Positions 6,463-7,981 of a DNA stretch of 7,981 nt are shown piece by piece. This stretch comes from Paramuribaculum sp. GTDB taxonomy: Bacteria; Bacteroidota; Bacteroidia; Bacteroidales; Muribaculaceae. Both the position numbers and the translations under genes were made by a program. Under the pieces are notes generated by a model. It did not search any database. It was given only the letters and a program-made list of their open reading frames with translations, and was not told where the DNA came from. The DNA lies in contig JAIDJZ010000309.1 of the NCBI GenBank assembly GCA_029051965.1, positions 1 through 7,981 on the forward strand. Direction: 5' to 3'. Each line of letters begins with the position of its first letter. The stretch's first letter is position 1.

Positions 6463-7981
6463 TCAGCTTAATGCTTCGATCGCTTTAGTCAGGTTGTCGA
6501 TTTTGGCTTCGGCATCGCTGAGTTTGCGACGCTCGGCTGCGACGACAGCTTCAGGAGCATTGTTGACGAAACGTTCGTTTGAAAGTTTCTTAAGAACAGA
6601 GGCCTTAAAACCTGTCATGTATTCAAGGTCTTTCCTGAGTTTTGCAATTTCTGCGTCTTTGTCGATGGAGCCTTCCAGCGGAACGTTGACTTCGGTCACT
6701 CCGACAATAAAAGATGCCGCGGCGGGATTCTTTTCAGCGTTGTGGTTGATGGTTTCGCAGTTGGCCAGCTTGCAGATGGCAGCGTCCTGAGCTTTATCCC
6801 ACGAACCGATGACGTTGATGGTCAGGGTGTCTTTATTGGGGATGTTCTTGACGGCGCGAACGTTGCGGATTCCGTTGACAACTTCTTTTGCATGTTCCAT
6901 CAGGGAGATTATATTGCTGTTGACTTCAGCAGCCTCAGGAGTGCGGGCATACATGATTGACTCTCCGGGGCGGCGCTCAGCCAGATGCTGCCATAATTCC
7001 TCAGTTATAAACGGCATGAAGGGGTGAAGCAGACGGAGAAGCGAATCGAAATATCCTACCGTGGCGTTGAACGTATTGCGGTCAATGGGTGAGCCATACT
7101 GGGGTTTGACCATTTCAAGATACCATGAAGAGAAGTCGTCCCAGAAGAGTCGGTAGATTTCTTTCAGTGCTTCCGAGATGCGGAATTTAGCCATGAGGTC
7201 ATTGATTTCCGCAACTGCAACGCTGAGTTTCGACTGCATCCATTCGATTGCGAATCGCGCAGATTCGGGCTGGTTCGCGGTTTCGCTTACTTCCCATCCC
7301 ATGACAAGACGGAACGCGTTCCATATCTTGTTGGAGAAGTTACGGCCGGTTTCACAGAGTCGGGTGTCGAAAAGGATGTCGTTTCCGGCAGGCGCGCTGA
7401 GCATGATGCCGACACGCACGCCGTCGGCACCGTAGTCGGCAATGAGCTGGAGCGGATCGGGTGAGTTTCCAAGCTGTTTCGACATTTTGCGGCCGATTTC
7501 GTCGCGGACGATTCCGGTAAAGTAAACATTGTTGAACGGCTGTTTGCCCATGAATTCATATCCGGCCATGATCATTCTGGCGACCCAGAAGAAAATGATG
7601 TCGGGGCCGGTCACAAGCGTTGTGGTCGGATAGTAATAGTCGATTTCTTTGTTGCCGGGATCGAGTATGCCGTTGAAGAGAGAAATCGGCCAGAGCCATG
7701 ATGAGAACCATGTGTCGAGGCCATCCTCTTCCTGACGGAGATCCGAGAGCGAGAGGGCAGGGTCTTTTTCGCGAGCCAGCGAAAGTGCTTCTTCTTCGGT
7801 TTCGGCAACAACGAAAGATCCGTCGGGCAGATACCAGGCAGGAATGCGGTGGCCCCACCAGAGCTGGCGCGAGATACACCAGTCGCGGATGTCGGTCATC
7901 CAGTGGCGATAGGTGTTCTTATATTTTTCGGGCATGAATCTGCGGATGTCATCCTCGACTGATCACAGAGCTGGGCTGGCG
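6463..7981 (-). CDS. valS: Valyl-tRNA synthetase, C-terminal half (truncated by window edge; in-frame TGA at 7963-7965)
   Basis: ValS charges tRNA-Val with valine in the cytosol. The portion visible begins just after the editing domain: FMPEKYKNTYRHWMTDIRDW, then CISRQLWWGHRIPAWYL, LDTWFSSWLWP, and the catalytic KMSK loop as GRKMSKQLGNSPDP, which is KMSKQ rather than KMSKS and is a form I recall from Bacteroidota ValS. Next come GNDILFD, the helical anticodon-binding domain (about 230-335 residues from the ATG at 7935), and the C-terminal coiled-coil arm rich in K, E and A (about 425-490), a ValS hallmark. The ATG at 7935 is internal, not a true start: homologous sequence continues upstream (SVEDDIRRF). 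Full-length ValS is about 870-950 residues, so the HIGH motif and most of the editing domain are missing. An in-frame TGA at 7963-7965 interrupts the frame, with family-like residues PAL on its far side. A hairpin follows the stop at 6463. Confidence 0.95.

Noticed and set aside
6463..7935. Treating the ATG at 7935 as the start of a stand-alone short ValS-like protein
   Set aside because: The methionine sits within the conserved segment before KNTYRHW, and family-like sequence continues upstream on both sides of the TGA.

Overview
The window looks like ordinary chromosomal DNA from a member of the Bacteroidota, most likely order Bacteroidales. The evidence is protein flavour (Bacteroidales-like FtsH, ValS and RsfS), very weak or absent Shine-Dalgarno sequences before the visible starts, and one excellent Bacteroidota-type promoter (TTTG, 19 nt, TAnnTTTG) upstream of the aminotransferase. 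A gut family such as Muribaculaceae is possible but cannot be settled by eye.

Layout, left to right. A short plus-strand block holds the 3' part of coaE (dephospho-CoA kinase, cut by the left edge) and, overlapping it by ATGA, a HAD-family phosphatase. It converges on a minus-strand block at a perfect 31-bp inverted repeat that looks like a bidirectional terminator and includes the end of ftsH. On the minus strand, read from right to left, there are: the 3' portion of valS (valyl-tRNA synthetase, cut by the right edge) with a hairpin after its stop; a 285-bp intergenic region with a strong promoter; a two-gene unit of a class I/II aminotransferase and a LolC/E-type ABC permease (11-nt gap); a 98-bp AT-rich gap with a candidate promoter; then rsfS (ribosomal silencing factor) and ftsH (AAA+ membrane zinc protease), 62 nt apart.

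The genes are housekeeping: CoA synthesis, translation (ValS, RsfS), membrane protein quality control (FtsH), lipoprotein sorting or another FtsX-type membrane process, and amino-acid metabolism. rsfS and ftsH probably form one transcription unit, as do the aminotransferase and permease. No mobile element, CRISPR array, tRNA, rRNA, defence gene or clearly new system is visible. The items most worth a second look are the unusually long perfect palindrome at the coaE-HAD/ftsH convergence, an in-frame TGA in valS close to the right edge, and a 12-bp palindrome covering the -33 element of the aminotransferase promoter.
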